Of a stretch of DNA of 64,000 nt, positions 27,857 to 36,061 are shown one piece after another. The notes beneath the pieces are model-generated. The model saw only the letters and a program-made list of their open reading frames with translations, searched no databases and was not told the DNA's origin. Every line of letters starts with the position of its first letter. Positions within the stretch are counted from its first letter, which is position 1. The DNA comes from Chloroflexota bacterium. Its GTDB lineage: Bacteria; Chloroflexota; Anaerolineae; Anaerolineales; DRMV01. The stretch is from contig DRMV01000048.1 of the NCBI GenBank assembly GCA_011322445.1, forward strand, positions 62,001 to 126,000, read 5' to 3'. A program made the translations under genes and the position numbers.

Positions 27857-29785
27857 TCAACCCTTCTCCACTGCGCGTAATCGCACGCGGAACACCGTCC
27901 CCCCGCCCGGATAGCTAAACGCCTCGATGTTACCGCGATGTGCTGTAACGAGTTGTTTGGTGATGGAAAGCCCCAGGCCAAAACCATCTTTTCGGGTGGT
28001 GTAAAAAGGCTCAAAAATGTGCCGGGCTACTTCATCGGTAAACCCAGGCCCATTATCGGTCACTGCAACTTCGACCCACCCGACGCCATTTTCAGAAGTC
28101 GCGCGACTTACTTTGATGCCTACAAAACGCTCTCCCGGCTGGTCCCTGACGGCCTTGATCGCGTTGTCGATCAGGTTCACGAAAATCTGCTCCAAAGAAA
28201 GCCGATCGCCCAAGGCCGGTGGGACGTCTCGCGCCACGTAAAACGTGGTTTCAATGCGATAGCGCTTAAAGCGCCGCTCCCAACGGCGCAAAAGGCTTTC
28301 CACCAACGCCCCAACGTCCAATGGTTTGAGGTGCAGGGTACGAGTACGGCTGTATTCCAACAAATGCTTCACAAGGTGGTCCAAACGTTCCACGTCTTGC
28401 TGCAAAGCGGCTACCGTTTGATGTTCTGAAGCATCTTCGGCCAGCGAAAACGCCAACCACTCCAGGCCCGTGCTGATGCTGTTGAGCGGGTCACGCACCT
28501 CATGAGCGAAACTTGCCAGCACGTCTCCCAACATAGCCCGCCACATCAACCGCTGGGTTTGCAAGCGATATTGCTCTTCCTTGCTCAAGTCTTGGAGCAA
28601 CACTACCAGCCCCTGCGGTCGGTCGTCGCCATCGGGAACGCACGGCACCAAGCGCACTTCCACGGGGAATTCGGCACCGTCGCGGCGCAACAAATGAGCG
28701 CCTATGGCCTGCGGCTGGTTCAATGCCAAAGCATGCCGCGCTGCGGTTTCCAAAGCAACCTCACCCACCAGCAAATCCGCGAAAGCCGCGCCTATAATTT
28801 CCTTCTGCTCATAGCCCAGCAACGCTTCCGCGGCGTGGCTGAGGCCGCGCAGGCGCAATTCGTCGTCAAAGATCAAAATGCCCTCATAGGCATGTTGCAA
28901 CAGCACCCGCGTGACCCCCCATACCTGTCGGGCTCGCAATTCCTCTTCTCGCGCCCGGTGGCTGTGCAAACGACAAAGCATCACCTGACGCAACCCACGC
29001 GCCAAGATTGCCACCCTGCGCAACATACCCGCAGGCGGCTGCTGCACATACCCAAACACCACAAACCCTTCCAAAGCCTGCCCCTGTCCTAACGGCGCTG
29101 CAATGATGTAAGGTGCTTCGGCTGTGCGCACCACCGCGTGCAATGCCGTAGCGGCCACTTCTGTAGGGCCAAAACGGTGAGGCTGCTTAAACTGTTCGCT
29201 ATCTTGCAGGGGTAAAATCAGCGGCAACTCAGGGGCAGCCCCTACTCTGCTGCGCAACCGATACGCCGGCGACTCCAGAAGATACAAAGCCCCCCACGCC
29301 GATTGCACAATACGGCTAATTTCCATCAAAAGCCGCTCCAGCATGGCGTCGGGGTCGTCGTCTTCCAAGCCTTCCACGCTTTGACGAATCACCCGCTCGA
29401 GCACACTTTCCCTCACCTCAACCTTTTCCCCCCGCCCGGCAGGAAGGGTAAAAGTCACCAGCCAAAGATCCCCCTTTTCACCCAACCTGCTTGCCTCACA
29501 ACTAATCTGTCGGCTGCTGCCATCACGCCGCTGCAAAAAAGTGACGATTTCCCGCCCTTCGAGTTCCGCCAGCATTTCCCACGAGATTTCGGGGAAAAGT
29601 TGCTCCCATCCCAGGCGGCTCAACCCCTCGCGCGAATAACCACTCTGGCGACTGGCCTCAAGGTTGCCAGCCACGATACGAGAGCCTCGTCCAGCCACCA
29701 GAATGGCGGGCAGCCCGACGTGTTCCAGCAAGGCGACCAGGGCCGGGGGCACACCCGCTGGGGAAGACAGCAGACGCATCACCAT
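27857..29785 (-). CDS. PAS/GAF sensor histidine kinase
   Basis: 642-aa cytoplasmic histidine kinase (no membrane segment seen). The N-terminal PAS-like region (residues 1-110) is followed by a GAF-like region (about 135-280), a PAS domain (about 295-410) and the kinase core: H-box FAHEVRDPLNSI near residue 437, N-box NLIDNAIKAV, G1 DNGPGF and GFGLGLSI. It is the likely cognate kinase of the adjacent sigma-54 activator. Its start overlaps the 3' end of rpoN by 7 nt, so sigma factor, sensor and activator are made together. Signal unknown; GAF/PAS content points to a soluble ligand or redox cue. Confidence 0.92.
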   Translation of the reverse strand: MVMRLLSSPAGVPPALVALLEHVGLPAILVAGRGSRIVAGNLEASRQSGYSREGLSRLGWEQLFPEISWEMLAELEGREIVTFLQRRDGSSRQISCEASRLGEKGDLWLVTFTLPAGRGEKVEVRESVLERVIRQSVEGLEDDDPDAMLERLLMEISRIVQSAWGALYLLESPAYRLRSRVGAAPELPLILPLQDSEQFKQPHRFGPTEVAATALHAVVRTAEAPYIIAAPLGQGQALEGFVVFGYVQQPPAGMLRRVAILARGLRQVMLCRLHSHRAREEELRARQVWGVTRVLLQHAYEGILIFDDELRLRGLSHAAEALLGYEQKEIIGAAFADLLVGEVALETAARHALALNQPQAIGAHLLRRDGAEFPVEVRLVPCVPDGDDRPQGLVVLLQDLSKEEQYRLQTQRLMWRAMLGDVLASFAHEVRDPLNSISTGLEWLAFSLAEDASEHQTVAALQQDVERLDHLVKHLLEYSRTRTLHLKPLDVGALVESLLRRWERRFKRYRIETTFYVARDVPPALGDRLSLEQIFVNLIDNAIKAVRDQPGERFVGIKVSRATSENGVGWVEVAVTDNGPGFTDEVARHIFEPFYTTRKDGFGLGLSITKQLVTAHRGNIEAFSYPGGGTVFRVRLRAVEKG

Positions 29786-31227
29786 GCAGCACCTTGCCCT
29801 TCCGCCCGGCGCTGGTAGGCAGGCGGAATGTGTTCAATGGCACGATATTTTGCCACAGTGCGGCGCGCCACAGGGAAGCCCAGCGCCTTGAGTTGCCGCG
29901 CCAACTCGGCGTCGCTTTGCGGGCGGCCTTCGGAAGCCACCAACCGCCGCAGCGCAGCCCGGACGGGCAAACTGGTATCGAAAAAGCGAGCCAGCGGAAT
30001 CACTTTACCGCTGGGCAATTGTACCAGTTTCCCCGCCACGGCCCGCGACATGGTCGATTCGCTCACACCCAACCGCTCGGCCATGCGGGCACGCGTCATC
30101 GGCTTGAGGTGTTCATCGCCGTGCACGATGAACTCGCGCTGCTCACGCGTCAGCAGGCGCATCAGCCGCAACATGGTGTTCTCCCGCTGACGCAGGCTCT
30201 TGACCACCAGCGCTGCCCGTTCAACCTGTTCACGCAGCGCTTCCCCCGCCGCCCCCATGCGACGCGCCGTTTCGCGAAAAAGCGGGTTGACCCGCAAATG
30301 CCCTTGCAACGGCGCAAGCACCTCGACCACCAGCGGCCCCCGAGGGTCGTGGTTGTGGAACGAGATGATGACGTCGGGCATCGCCGTGGGGGGCGGCGGT
30401 GGGGTCATTCCCATCCGGCGATTGCCCCACGCTGCTCGCGCGGGGTAAGGGTTGAGATGCTGCGCGATATAGGCCATCGCCTCGGCCACCACATCCTCTT
30501 CCAACCCCAACAGCGCGGCCAGGGCTTCCCCGCCTTCCTCAGCCCAGGTTTCCAGGCCACGCGGATGCTCCAACACGGCAAAAACCGCCGCGGGCACGGC
30601 TTCTCCTTCAGCAGCCAAATAGCGCACCTGGGCCAGCAAGGCTTCCCGCGGCGAGGGCGCGCCCACCCCCACAGGGTCAGCGGCTTCCATCACCGCGAGC
30701 ACGGCTTCCACCTGCGCCGGCGCAACCCGCAAAGCATACGCTGCTTGCGGCACACTCATGCTCAACAAGCCATCATCGTTCAAATTGGCAAGCAGGAAAG
30801 CCGCAATGCGCCGCGCAGCAGGGTCGGGCAAATCGGGGGAAATCTGGCGGGCGACATAGGTGGGCAGGTCCACGTGCTGGGCCAGCGCCACTTCTTCCGG
30901 GTCAGGAGCATCCTCATCGCGCCAGGGCAGCGGGGTGGCATGGTCTTCTGGCGGCGAGACAAACACAATGGGCTCAGCAGGGTCGGCTGCCACAGGACGG
31001 CTGCAACGAGGGCATTGCCCGGCCACCAACGGCGTATGGCAACGCGAGCAGCGCCGCCTGCCATCCTCCACAATTTCCAGTGCTGGATTGGCAGCCACCT
31101 CAGCGCGCAACGCCTCCGCCAGATCGGCCAACGGTTGGACGAGAAATTGCATCGTCTGCGCCAACACCGCGTTGGGCAGGTGGCGTTGCGTTTGGGTAAA
31201 AGCAGGGGCAAACTGAAGGTGCGGCAT
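29779..31227 (-). CDS. rpoN: RNA polymerase sigma-54 factor
   Basis: Alternative sigma factor that needs an AAA+ activator. Region I is present (glutamine-rich start, LAEALRAEVAANPALEI), then the core-binding and helix-turn-helix regions (MTRARMAERLGVSESTMSRAV) and the RpoN box VARRTVAKYR near the C-terminus. An unusual zinc-ribbon-like insert CSRC...CPRC lies between region I and the core (residues about 60-80). The ATG at 31227 with GGGAG 6 nt upstream is preferred to the longer frame from 31263. The gene heads an operon with a kinase and its activator. At 482 aa the length is normal. Confidence 0.93.
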   Translation of the reverse strand: MPHLQFAPAFTQTQRHLPNAVLAQTMQFLVQPLADLAEALRAEVAANPALEIVEDGRRRCSRCHTPLVAGQCPRCSRPVAADPAEPIVFVSPPEDHATPLPWRDEDAPDPEEVALAQHVDLPTYVARQISPDLPDPAARRIAAFLLANLNDDGLLSMSVPQAAYALRVAPAQVEAVLAVMEAADPVGVGAPSPREALLAQVRYLAAEGEAVPAAVFAVLEHPRGLETWAEEGGEALAALLGLEEDVVAEAMAYIAQHLNPYPARAAWGNRRMGMTPPPPPTAMPDVIISFHNHDPRGPLVVEVLAPLQGHLRVNPLFRETARRMGAAGEALREQVERAALVVKSLRQRENTMLRLMRLLTREQREFIVHGDEHLKPMTRARMAERLGVSESTMSRAVAGKLVQLPSGKVIPLARFFDTSLPVRAALRRLVASEGRPQSDAELARQLKALGFPVARRTVAKYRAIEHIPPAYQRRAEGQGAAW

Positions 31228-31294
31228 GAGGACTCCCGACAATCTGCAAAGAGTATAGCACAAGGTAGCAAGATTTGTGCCAGGTTAGTCGGAT

Positions 31295-31380
31295 AGTCAG
31301 CGTAGTCACGTCGTCGCGGAAGTCAGGGGGGTGCACCCTGCATCTTGCATCTTGCATCTTGCATCCTGCATCCTGCCTCC
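31295..31380. repeat. GCATCYT heptamer array between rpoN and trmFO
   Basis: GCACCCT then GCATCTT x3 and GCATCCT x2 in exact 7-nt register at 31333-31374, trailing into GCCTCC; preceded by a looser run of GTTAGTC/GATAGTC/CGTAGTC words at about 31285-31310. Same family as 5617-5658 and (inverted) 61281-61342. Confidence 0.85.
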
Positions 31381-31439
31381 CCGCAAAGCCCACTCTTTGT
31401 TACAATACGTTTCCACTCCCCTTCTCAGGAGCATTCCTC

Positions 31440-32801
31440 ATGCCTTCTGCACCTGAACTCATCGTCGTCGGCGGGGGGCTGGCGGGCAGCGAAGCCGCCT
31501 GGCAGGCCGCCGAACGCGGTGTGCATGTCACGCTTTACGAAATGCGCCCGAAAACCACCACCGGCGCACACACCACCGACCGCCTGGCCGAACTGGTGTG
31601 CTCCAACTCCCTCGGCTCCAACCTCCCCGACCGCGCCGCGGGCGTACTCAAAGAAGAACTGCGCCGCATGGGTTCGCTGCTCATGCGCATTGCCGACGAA
31701 AGCGCCGTGCCCGCAGGCGGCGCGCTGGCCGTGGACCGCGAAACCTTCGCCCAAAAAGTCACCGCAGCGCTGGAAGCCCACCCCAATATCACCATCGTGC
31801 GGGAAGAAGTCACCGAAATCCCATCCGAACCAGCCATCATCGCTTCCGGCCCCTTGACCTCCGAGCGCCTTTCACACGGCATCGCCAAACTCACCGGCCA
31901 GGAGCACCTCTATTTCTACGACGCCATCGCGCCCATCGTGGTTGCGGAAAGCATCAACATGAGCATCTGCTTCCGTGCCTCGCGCTATGGCCGCGGCGAG
32001 CAGCAGGAAGGCGACTACATCAACTGCCCGATGAACCGCGCAGAATACGGCGCGTTCGTGGAAGCCCTGACCACCGCAGAGCGCATCGACCTGCACGCGT
32101 TCGAAAAGCCCACGCTGGAAAGCGGCGCGGGCGTGCGTGCGGGCAAGGGCAAATTCTTCGAAGGCTGCCTGCCCATTGAAGTGCTTGCCCGCCGCGGCCA
32201 CGACGCCCTGGCCTTTGGCCCCATGCGCCCTGTGGGGCTGACCGACCCGCGCACCGGCAAACGCCCCTACGCCGTGGTGCAACTGCGGCAAGACAACCTC
32301 GCCGGCACGCTCTACAATATGGTGGGCTTCCAGACCAACCTCAAATTTGGCGAACAGCGCCGGGTCTTCCGCATGATTCCCGGGCTGGAAAACGCCGAAT
32401 TCGCCCGCTACGGTCAGATGCACCGCAACACTTTCCTGTTTTCCCCTGCGTTGCTGCGCCCCACCCTGCAATTCCACGCCCGCGACGACCTCTTCTTCGC
32501 CGGGCAGATCACCGGCGTGGAAGGCTACGTCGGCAACATCGCTACCGGCCTGCTTGCAGGCTGGAATGCCGCCCGCGTGCTCCACGGCCAGCCCCCCCTG
32601 GTGCTGCCGCAGGAAACCATGTTAGGTGCGCTCTGCCACTACATCACCCACGCCTCGGAAGCCGACTTCCAGCCCATGAAGGCCAACTACGGCATTTTGC
32701 CGCCGCTTTCCCGCCGCATCCGCAACAAACGGGAACGCTACGCTGCCTACGCCCGCCGCGCCCTGGAGGCATTGGATGGTTTCCTCGCACAGGCGCGCTG
32801 A
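31440..32801 (+). CDS. trmFO: Methylenetetrahydrofolate-tRNA-(uracil-5-)-methyltransferase TrmFO
   Basis: Folate- and FAD-dependent enzyme that methylates U54 of tRNA, giving ribothymidine. The FAD-binding start [19 protein letters not shown], the [15 protein letters not shown] segment, the [11 protein letters not shown] motif with its cysteine, and the [16 protein letters not shown] and CPMNRAEY stretches are characteristic. The 453-aa length matches the family. The start was set at ATG 31440 with AGGAG 8 nt upstream; the longer open frame (31275) is encoded by a heptamer repeat. It is followed directly by a promoter-like element and a folate-binding YgfZ-like gene. Confidence 0.96.
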   Translation: MPSAPELIVVGGGLAGSEAAWQAAERGVHVTLYEMRPKTTTGAHTTDRLAELVCSNSLGSNLPDRAAGVLKEELRRMGSLLMRIADESAVPAGGALAVDRETFAQKVTAALEAHPNITIVREEVTEIPSEPAIIASGPLTSERLSHGIAKLTGQEHLYFYDAIAPIVVAESINMSICFRASRYGRGEQQEGDYINCPMNRAEYGAFVEALTTAERIDLHAFEKPTLESGAGVRAGKGKFFEGCLPIEVLARRGHDALAFGPMRPVGLTDPRTGKRPYAVVQLRQDNLAGTLYNMVGFQTNLKFGEQRRVFRMIPGLENAEFARYGQMHRNTFLFSPALLRPTLQFHARDDLFFAGQITGVEGYVGNIATGLLAGWNAARVLHGQPPLVLPQETMLGALCHYITHASEADFQPMKANYGILPPLSRRIRNKRERYAAYARRALEALDGFLAQAR

Positions 32802-32810
32802 TGTTATAAT
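32802..32810 (+). promoter_or_regulatory. Extended -10 promoter directly after trmFO
   Basis: TGTTATAAT (TG-N-TATAAT) at 32802-32810, starting right after the trmFO stop codon and 28 bp before the ygfZ-like ATG. The expected transcript would begin about 15-20 nt before that ATG, leaving just room for the AGGAGG box. The downstream genes can therefore be made without trmFO. Confidence 0.6.
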
Positions 32811-32837
32811 GCACGCGCCTCAACAGGAGGCCCTACC

Positions 32838-33812
32838 ATGCCCTGGATGTATTACCGCTACCCCAACCCCGGCACGCTCCGGCTGACCGGCAGTGACCGC
32901 TTTGCCTTCCTCGACAGCCTGACGACCAATCGGCTGGATGCTCTGACGCGCACCGAGGCCATCATCACCGTGCTGACCAACGCAGCCGGGCGCATTCTCG
33001 ACGTCCTCATCGTGCTGGAAAGCGACCACGAGAGCCTGCTGGTACTGACCCTGCCGGGGCGAGGCGAAACCACCCTGACCTACCTGCGCAACCAGTTGGA
33101 AGCCACGTCGGCAAGCGTGCCGTTAGCCTCGCTGCGAAAAACCAGCCGCCGCTATGCCGCGGAGGTGCACGACGAATCCCGCCTCTGGGACCAGGCCATC
33201 CTGCTCCCAGGGGAAGGCACTTTACCGCCGGGGCTGCAACCGCCCCAGGAACCCGGCCATACCCAGCGCTTCCCCAACGGCTCGGCCGCCATTTCCCTCC
33301 CTGGCGTCTTGGGCGGGGGGCTGTTGCTGCTCCACCCCAAAGGCGTCACGGTCATGATGCTGGCCCACACCCGGCTGCTAAGCCCCGAAACTTACACTTA
33401 CGAGCGGGTGCGGCGGGGCATTTTAGGCCCCGACACCGAACTCACCGCCGAGTTTTCGCCTTTTGAAGTGGGGCTGGCGCCGTGGATTGACGTCAGCAAA
33501 TCCAACTTCCCCGGCCGCACCATGTTGGCCTATGCCGCGCGGCAACCCGAACGCGGCCGCACCATCGCGGGCATTCGGCTGGCTTCCCCGGTCATGCTTC
33601 CGGCAGCCATCCGCCACGGCGAAGAGCAAATCGGCCACCTGACTTCGCTGGCGACCACACCCCACACCGCCATCGCTCTGGCCGCCATCCGCCGCCCCTT
33701 CCACCGGCCGGGCACCCAAGTCACCGTCCACACCACCACTGGCGCGCGGGAGTACGAAGCCCCTGCCACCGTCACCGCCCTCCCCATCCCCGAGATTCCC
33801 GAAACCTCATGA
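32838..33812 (+). CDS. ygfZ: YgfZ/GcvT-like folate-binding protein
   Basis: Folate-binding protein of the YgfZ (aminomethyltransferase-like) family, which assists maturation or repair of some Fe-S enzymes. The family layout is clear: RLTGSDRFAFLDSLTTNRLD near residues 14-33, then the N-terminal barrel, and late YERVRRGILGP and a beta-barrel C-terminus. The hallmark KGCYxGQE motif is altered to KSNFPGRTM near residue 220, so its conserved cysteine is missing. AGGAGG lies before the ATG. The stop overlaps the next gene's ATG (ATGA). Confidence 0.8.
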   Translation: MPWMYYRYPNPGTLRLTGSDRFAFLDSLTTNRLDALTRTEAIITVLTNAAGRILDVLIVLESDHESLLVLTLPGRGETTLTYLRNQLEATSASVPLASLRKTSRRYAAEVHDESRLWDQAILLPGEGTLPPGLQPPQEPGHTQRFPNGSAAISLPGVLGGGLLLLHPKGVTVMMLAHTRLLSPETYTYERVRRGILGPDTELTAEFSPFEVGLAPWIDVSKSNFPGRTMLAYAARQPERGRTIAGIRLASPVMLPAAIRHGEEQIGHLTSLATTPHTAIALAAIRRPFHRPGTQVTVHTTTGAREYEAPATVTALPIPEIPETS

Positions 33813-34990
33813 ACCCATCCCTGGAAGCCGCGTGCGCCCAACCGCTCTCCCCTTTGGCGCGGCAAGGCGTTGCCGAATTCAACCGCGGGGCCTATTTCGA
33901 GGCCCACGAAGCCTTCGAAGCCGCGTGGCAGGCAGAAAGCGCGCCAGTGCGCGAAATGTATCAGGCGCTGGTGCAGGCCGCGGCGGTGTGCCTGCACCTG
34001 AAACGCGGCAACCTGACCGGCGCACGCAAGGTACTCAAGCGGTGCGAGGGGCACCTGGAAACCCTCCCGCCGCGCTGCCAGGGCATTGAAATTGCAACCC
34101 TGCACGCGGCGCTGCTCCCGCTGGTGGAGGCTGCCCGCGCCAACGCCGCCGCTGGCCGCCCTCTCACCGAGGGGCTGACCTTCCCTCGCCTCGCGGCAAC
34201 GCCGCCCCAGTCCTTTGCAGGTAAAGTAGCCCTGGTCACTGGTTCAGGGCGCGGCATCGGGCGCGCCATCGCGCTGCACTTTGCCCGCCGCGGTGCCGAT
34301 GTGGTCGTCAACTTCTTCCGCAACCGCGCCCCCGCCGAAGAAACCGCAGACCAGATTCGCGCGCTGGGGCGCAAAGCCCTGGTGGTCAAAGCCAACGTCG
34401 GCGAAATTGCCGACCTCGACACCCTCTTCGAGGCCACGGAAAAGGCATTCGGCGGGTTAGATATTCTGGTACACAACGCGGCTTCGGGCTACAACCGCCC
34501 GGCCATGCAGCAAAAGCCCCGCGGCTGGGACTGGACCATGAACATCAACGCCCGTTCGTTCCTGTTTGCCGCCCAGCGCGCCGCGCCGCTGATGGCTGCC
34601 CGCGGCGGCGGGGCGATGGTGGCGGTTTCCAGCCCTGGCTCGGTGCGGGTGCTGCCCGAATATGTCGTCGTCGGGGCAAGCAAAGCCGCGCTGGAAGCCA
34701 TTACACGCTACCTCGCGGTGGAGTTGGCGCCCCAGGGCATTGTGGTCAACGCAGTTTCGCCGGGCGTGGTGCTGACCGACGCCCTCAAGCATTTTGCCAC
34801 GTTTCGCGGGAACGACATCATCGGCGAGGTGGAAGCCGCCACCCCCGCGGGGCGGCTGGTCACGCCCGAAGATGTAGCCGCGGTGGTCGGTTTCCTCTGC
34901 ACCCCGGAAGCCGCCATGATTCGCGGCCAGGTGATTTGGATTGACGGCGGTTATAGCCTTCCCATGCGCACGGCACAAGAAGCCTCATGA
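33809..34990 (+). CDS. DUF309 - FabL-type enoyl reductase fusion
   Basis: 393-aa fusion. Residues 1-120 resemble the helical DUF309 domain (EFNRGAYFEAHEAFEAAW, then YQALVQAAAVCLHLKRGN). Residues about 135-385 are a short-chain dehydrogenase with GSGRGIGRAIAL (Rossmann), HNAASG, an SSPGS stretch before YVVVGASKAALEA (catalytic Tyr/Lys) and VNAVSPGVVLTDALKHF. The order NAASG...WTMNIN...DALKHF...ADMIRG-like DGG tail matches FabL, the enoyl-[acyl-carrier-protein] reductase of Bacillus; so it may complete fatty-acid elongation. I do not know an established role for the DUF309 part. It overlaps ygfZ and the CAP/LysM gene by ATGA junctions. Confidence 0.85.
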   Translation: MNPSLEAACAQPLSPLARQGVAEFNRGAYFEAHEAFEAAWQAESAPVREMYQALVQAAAVCLHLKRGNLTGARKVLKRCEGHLETLPPRCQGIEIATLHAALLPLVEAARANAAAGRPLTEGLTFPRLAATPPQSFAGKVALVTGSGRGIGRAIALHFARRGADVVVNFFRNRAPAEETADQIRALGRKALVVKANVGEIADLDTLFEATEKAFGGLDILVHNAASGYNRPAMQQKPRGWDWTMNINARSFLFAAQRAAPLMAARGGGAMVAVSSPGSVRVLPEYVVVGASKAALEAITRYLAVELAPQGIVVNAVSPGVVLTDALKHFATFRGNDIIGEVEAATPAGRLVTPEDVAAVVGFLCTPEAAMIRGQVIWIDGGYSLPMRTAQEAS

Positions 34991-36015
34991 AACGGCATTT
35001 CTTTTCCACCACCTGGAAACACTGGGCCACCGCTTTGCTGTTCGCCCTGGCCGCGGCCTTCGGCACGTGGACAGCCTACCAGACCCGCGCCGAAGACTGC
35101 CCCACGGCGCTCATTGCCGGTGTCAACGCCCTCCGGACTTCCCACGGCCTGCCCCCCTACACCCCCAATCCCATCCTGATGGCCGTCTCACAGGCACATA
35201 GCGACTACCAGGCGTCAATTCAAACCATGACCCACATCGGGCCCGACGGCTCACACCCGCGGGACCGGGTGCGGGCTGCAGGCTACGGCGCAGGGCACAC
35301 CATTTTCGTTTCCGAAAATATTGCCTGGGGCTACTATCAGACCCCCGCGTCGGTCATCCAGATGTGGACGGGCGACCAACCCCACTGGAACACCATGATG
35401 GGGCCCAACTACCGCGATATCGGCGCGGGCTGCGCCACCGACAGCCGCGGGGCCACTTATTACACCATCGACGCCGCCTACTACATCGGGGAAGGCTCCC
35501 CGCCCACCGTGCCCCCAGGCGGCACACCCTACCCCACCGCCACCGTGGTGCTGCCGGTCGCACCCTACATCCGCGCCACGCCCAACGCCGACGGCTCCAT
35601 TATCCACATCGTGCGCTATGGGCAGACGCTTTCCGGCATCGCCTACGTTTACAAAGTGCCCATTCAGGATCTGCTGCGCTACAACCACCTCACACTAAAC
35701 AGCACGCTCTATGTGGGTCAAAAAGTCATTGTGAGGCCACCCCAAATCACCGCCACGCCGACCGAGACGCCCACAATCACGCCCACACCCACGGCCACTG
35801 GCACGGCCACGCCTTCGCCCACCGCCAGCGCCTCGCCCACGGCCACAGCCACCCTGTGGGTACCGCTTTCCCCTACCCCCGGCGGCACCCCCACCCCCGC
35901 AGGCGACAGCACGGCTCCGCATTCCCTGGTGTTGCTGCTGGGCATCGTGGGCGGCGCATTGTTGATGGGCATGGCCTACATCGGCTTACAATTCCTGGTG
36001 AAGTGGTTTGGCTAA
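34987..36015 (+). CDS. Secreted CAP (SCP/PR1)-LysM protein with C-terminal membrane anchor
   Basis: 342-aa surface protein. An N-terminal hydrophobic signal sequence (about residues 12-35) is followed by a CAP domain (residues about 38-160): LIAGVNALRTSHGLPPY, SQAHSDYQ, HIGPDGSHPRDR, FVSENIAWG and DIGAGCATD. A LysM module (residues about 205-250; IVRYGQTLSGIAYVYKVP, LNSTLYVGQKVIV) would bind glycan of the cell wall. A long TPTETPTITPTPTATGTA stalk leads to a single C-terminal membrane helix, SLVLLLGIVGGALLMGMAY. It probably stands on the outside of the cell. It overlaps the FabL-fusion gene by ATGA. Confidence 0.85.
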   Translation: MKRHFFSTTWKHWATALLFALAAAFGTWTAYQTRAEDCPTALIAGVNALRTSHGLPPYTPNPILMAVSQAHSDYQASIQTMTHIGPDGSHPRDRVRAAGYGAGHTIFVSENIAWGYYQTPASVIQMWTGDQPHWNTMMGPNYRDIGAGCATDSRGATYYTIDAAYYIGEGSPPTVPPGGTPYPTATVVLPVAPYIRATPNADGSIIHIVRYGQTLSGIAYVYKVPIQDLLRYNHLTLNSTLYVGQKVIVRPPQITATPTETPTITPTPTATGTATPSPTASASPTATATLWVPLSPTPGGTPTPAGDSTAPHSLVLLLGIVGGALLMGMAYIGLQFLVKWFG

Positions 36016-36061
36016 CACTCTTTCGCCAAAGCGCTTTCCAGGCCGAAAAGGGGGTATCTCA

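Noticed and set aside
36016..36061. Terminator between the CAP/LysM and SLC13 genes
   Set aside because: The TTTCGCC/GGCCGAAA pairing has a bulge and no T-run follows on either strand.
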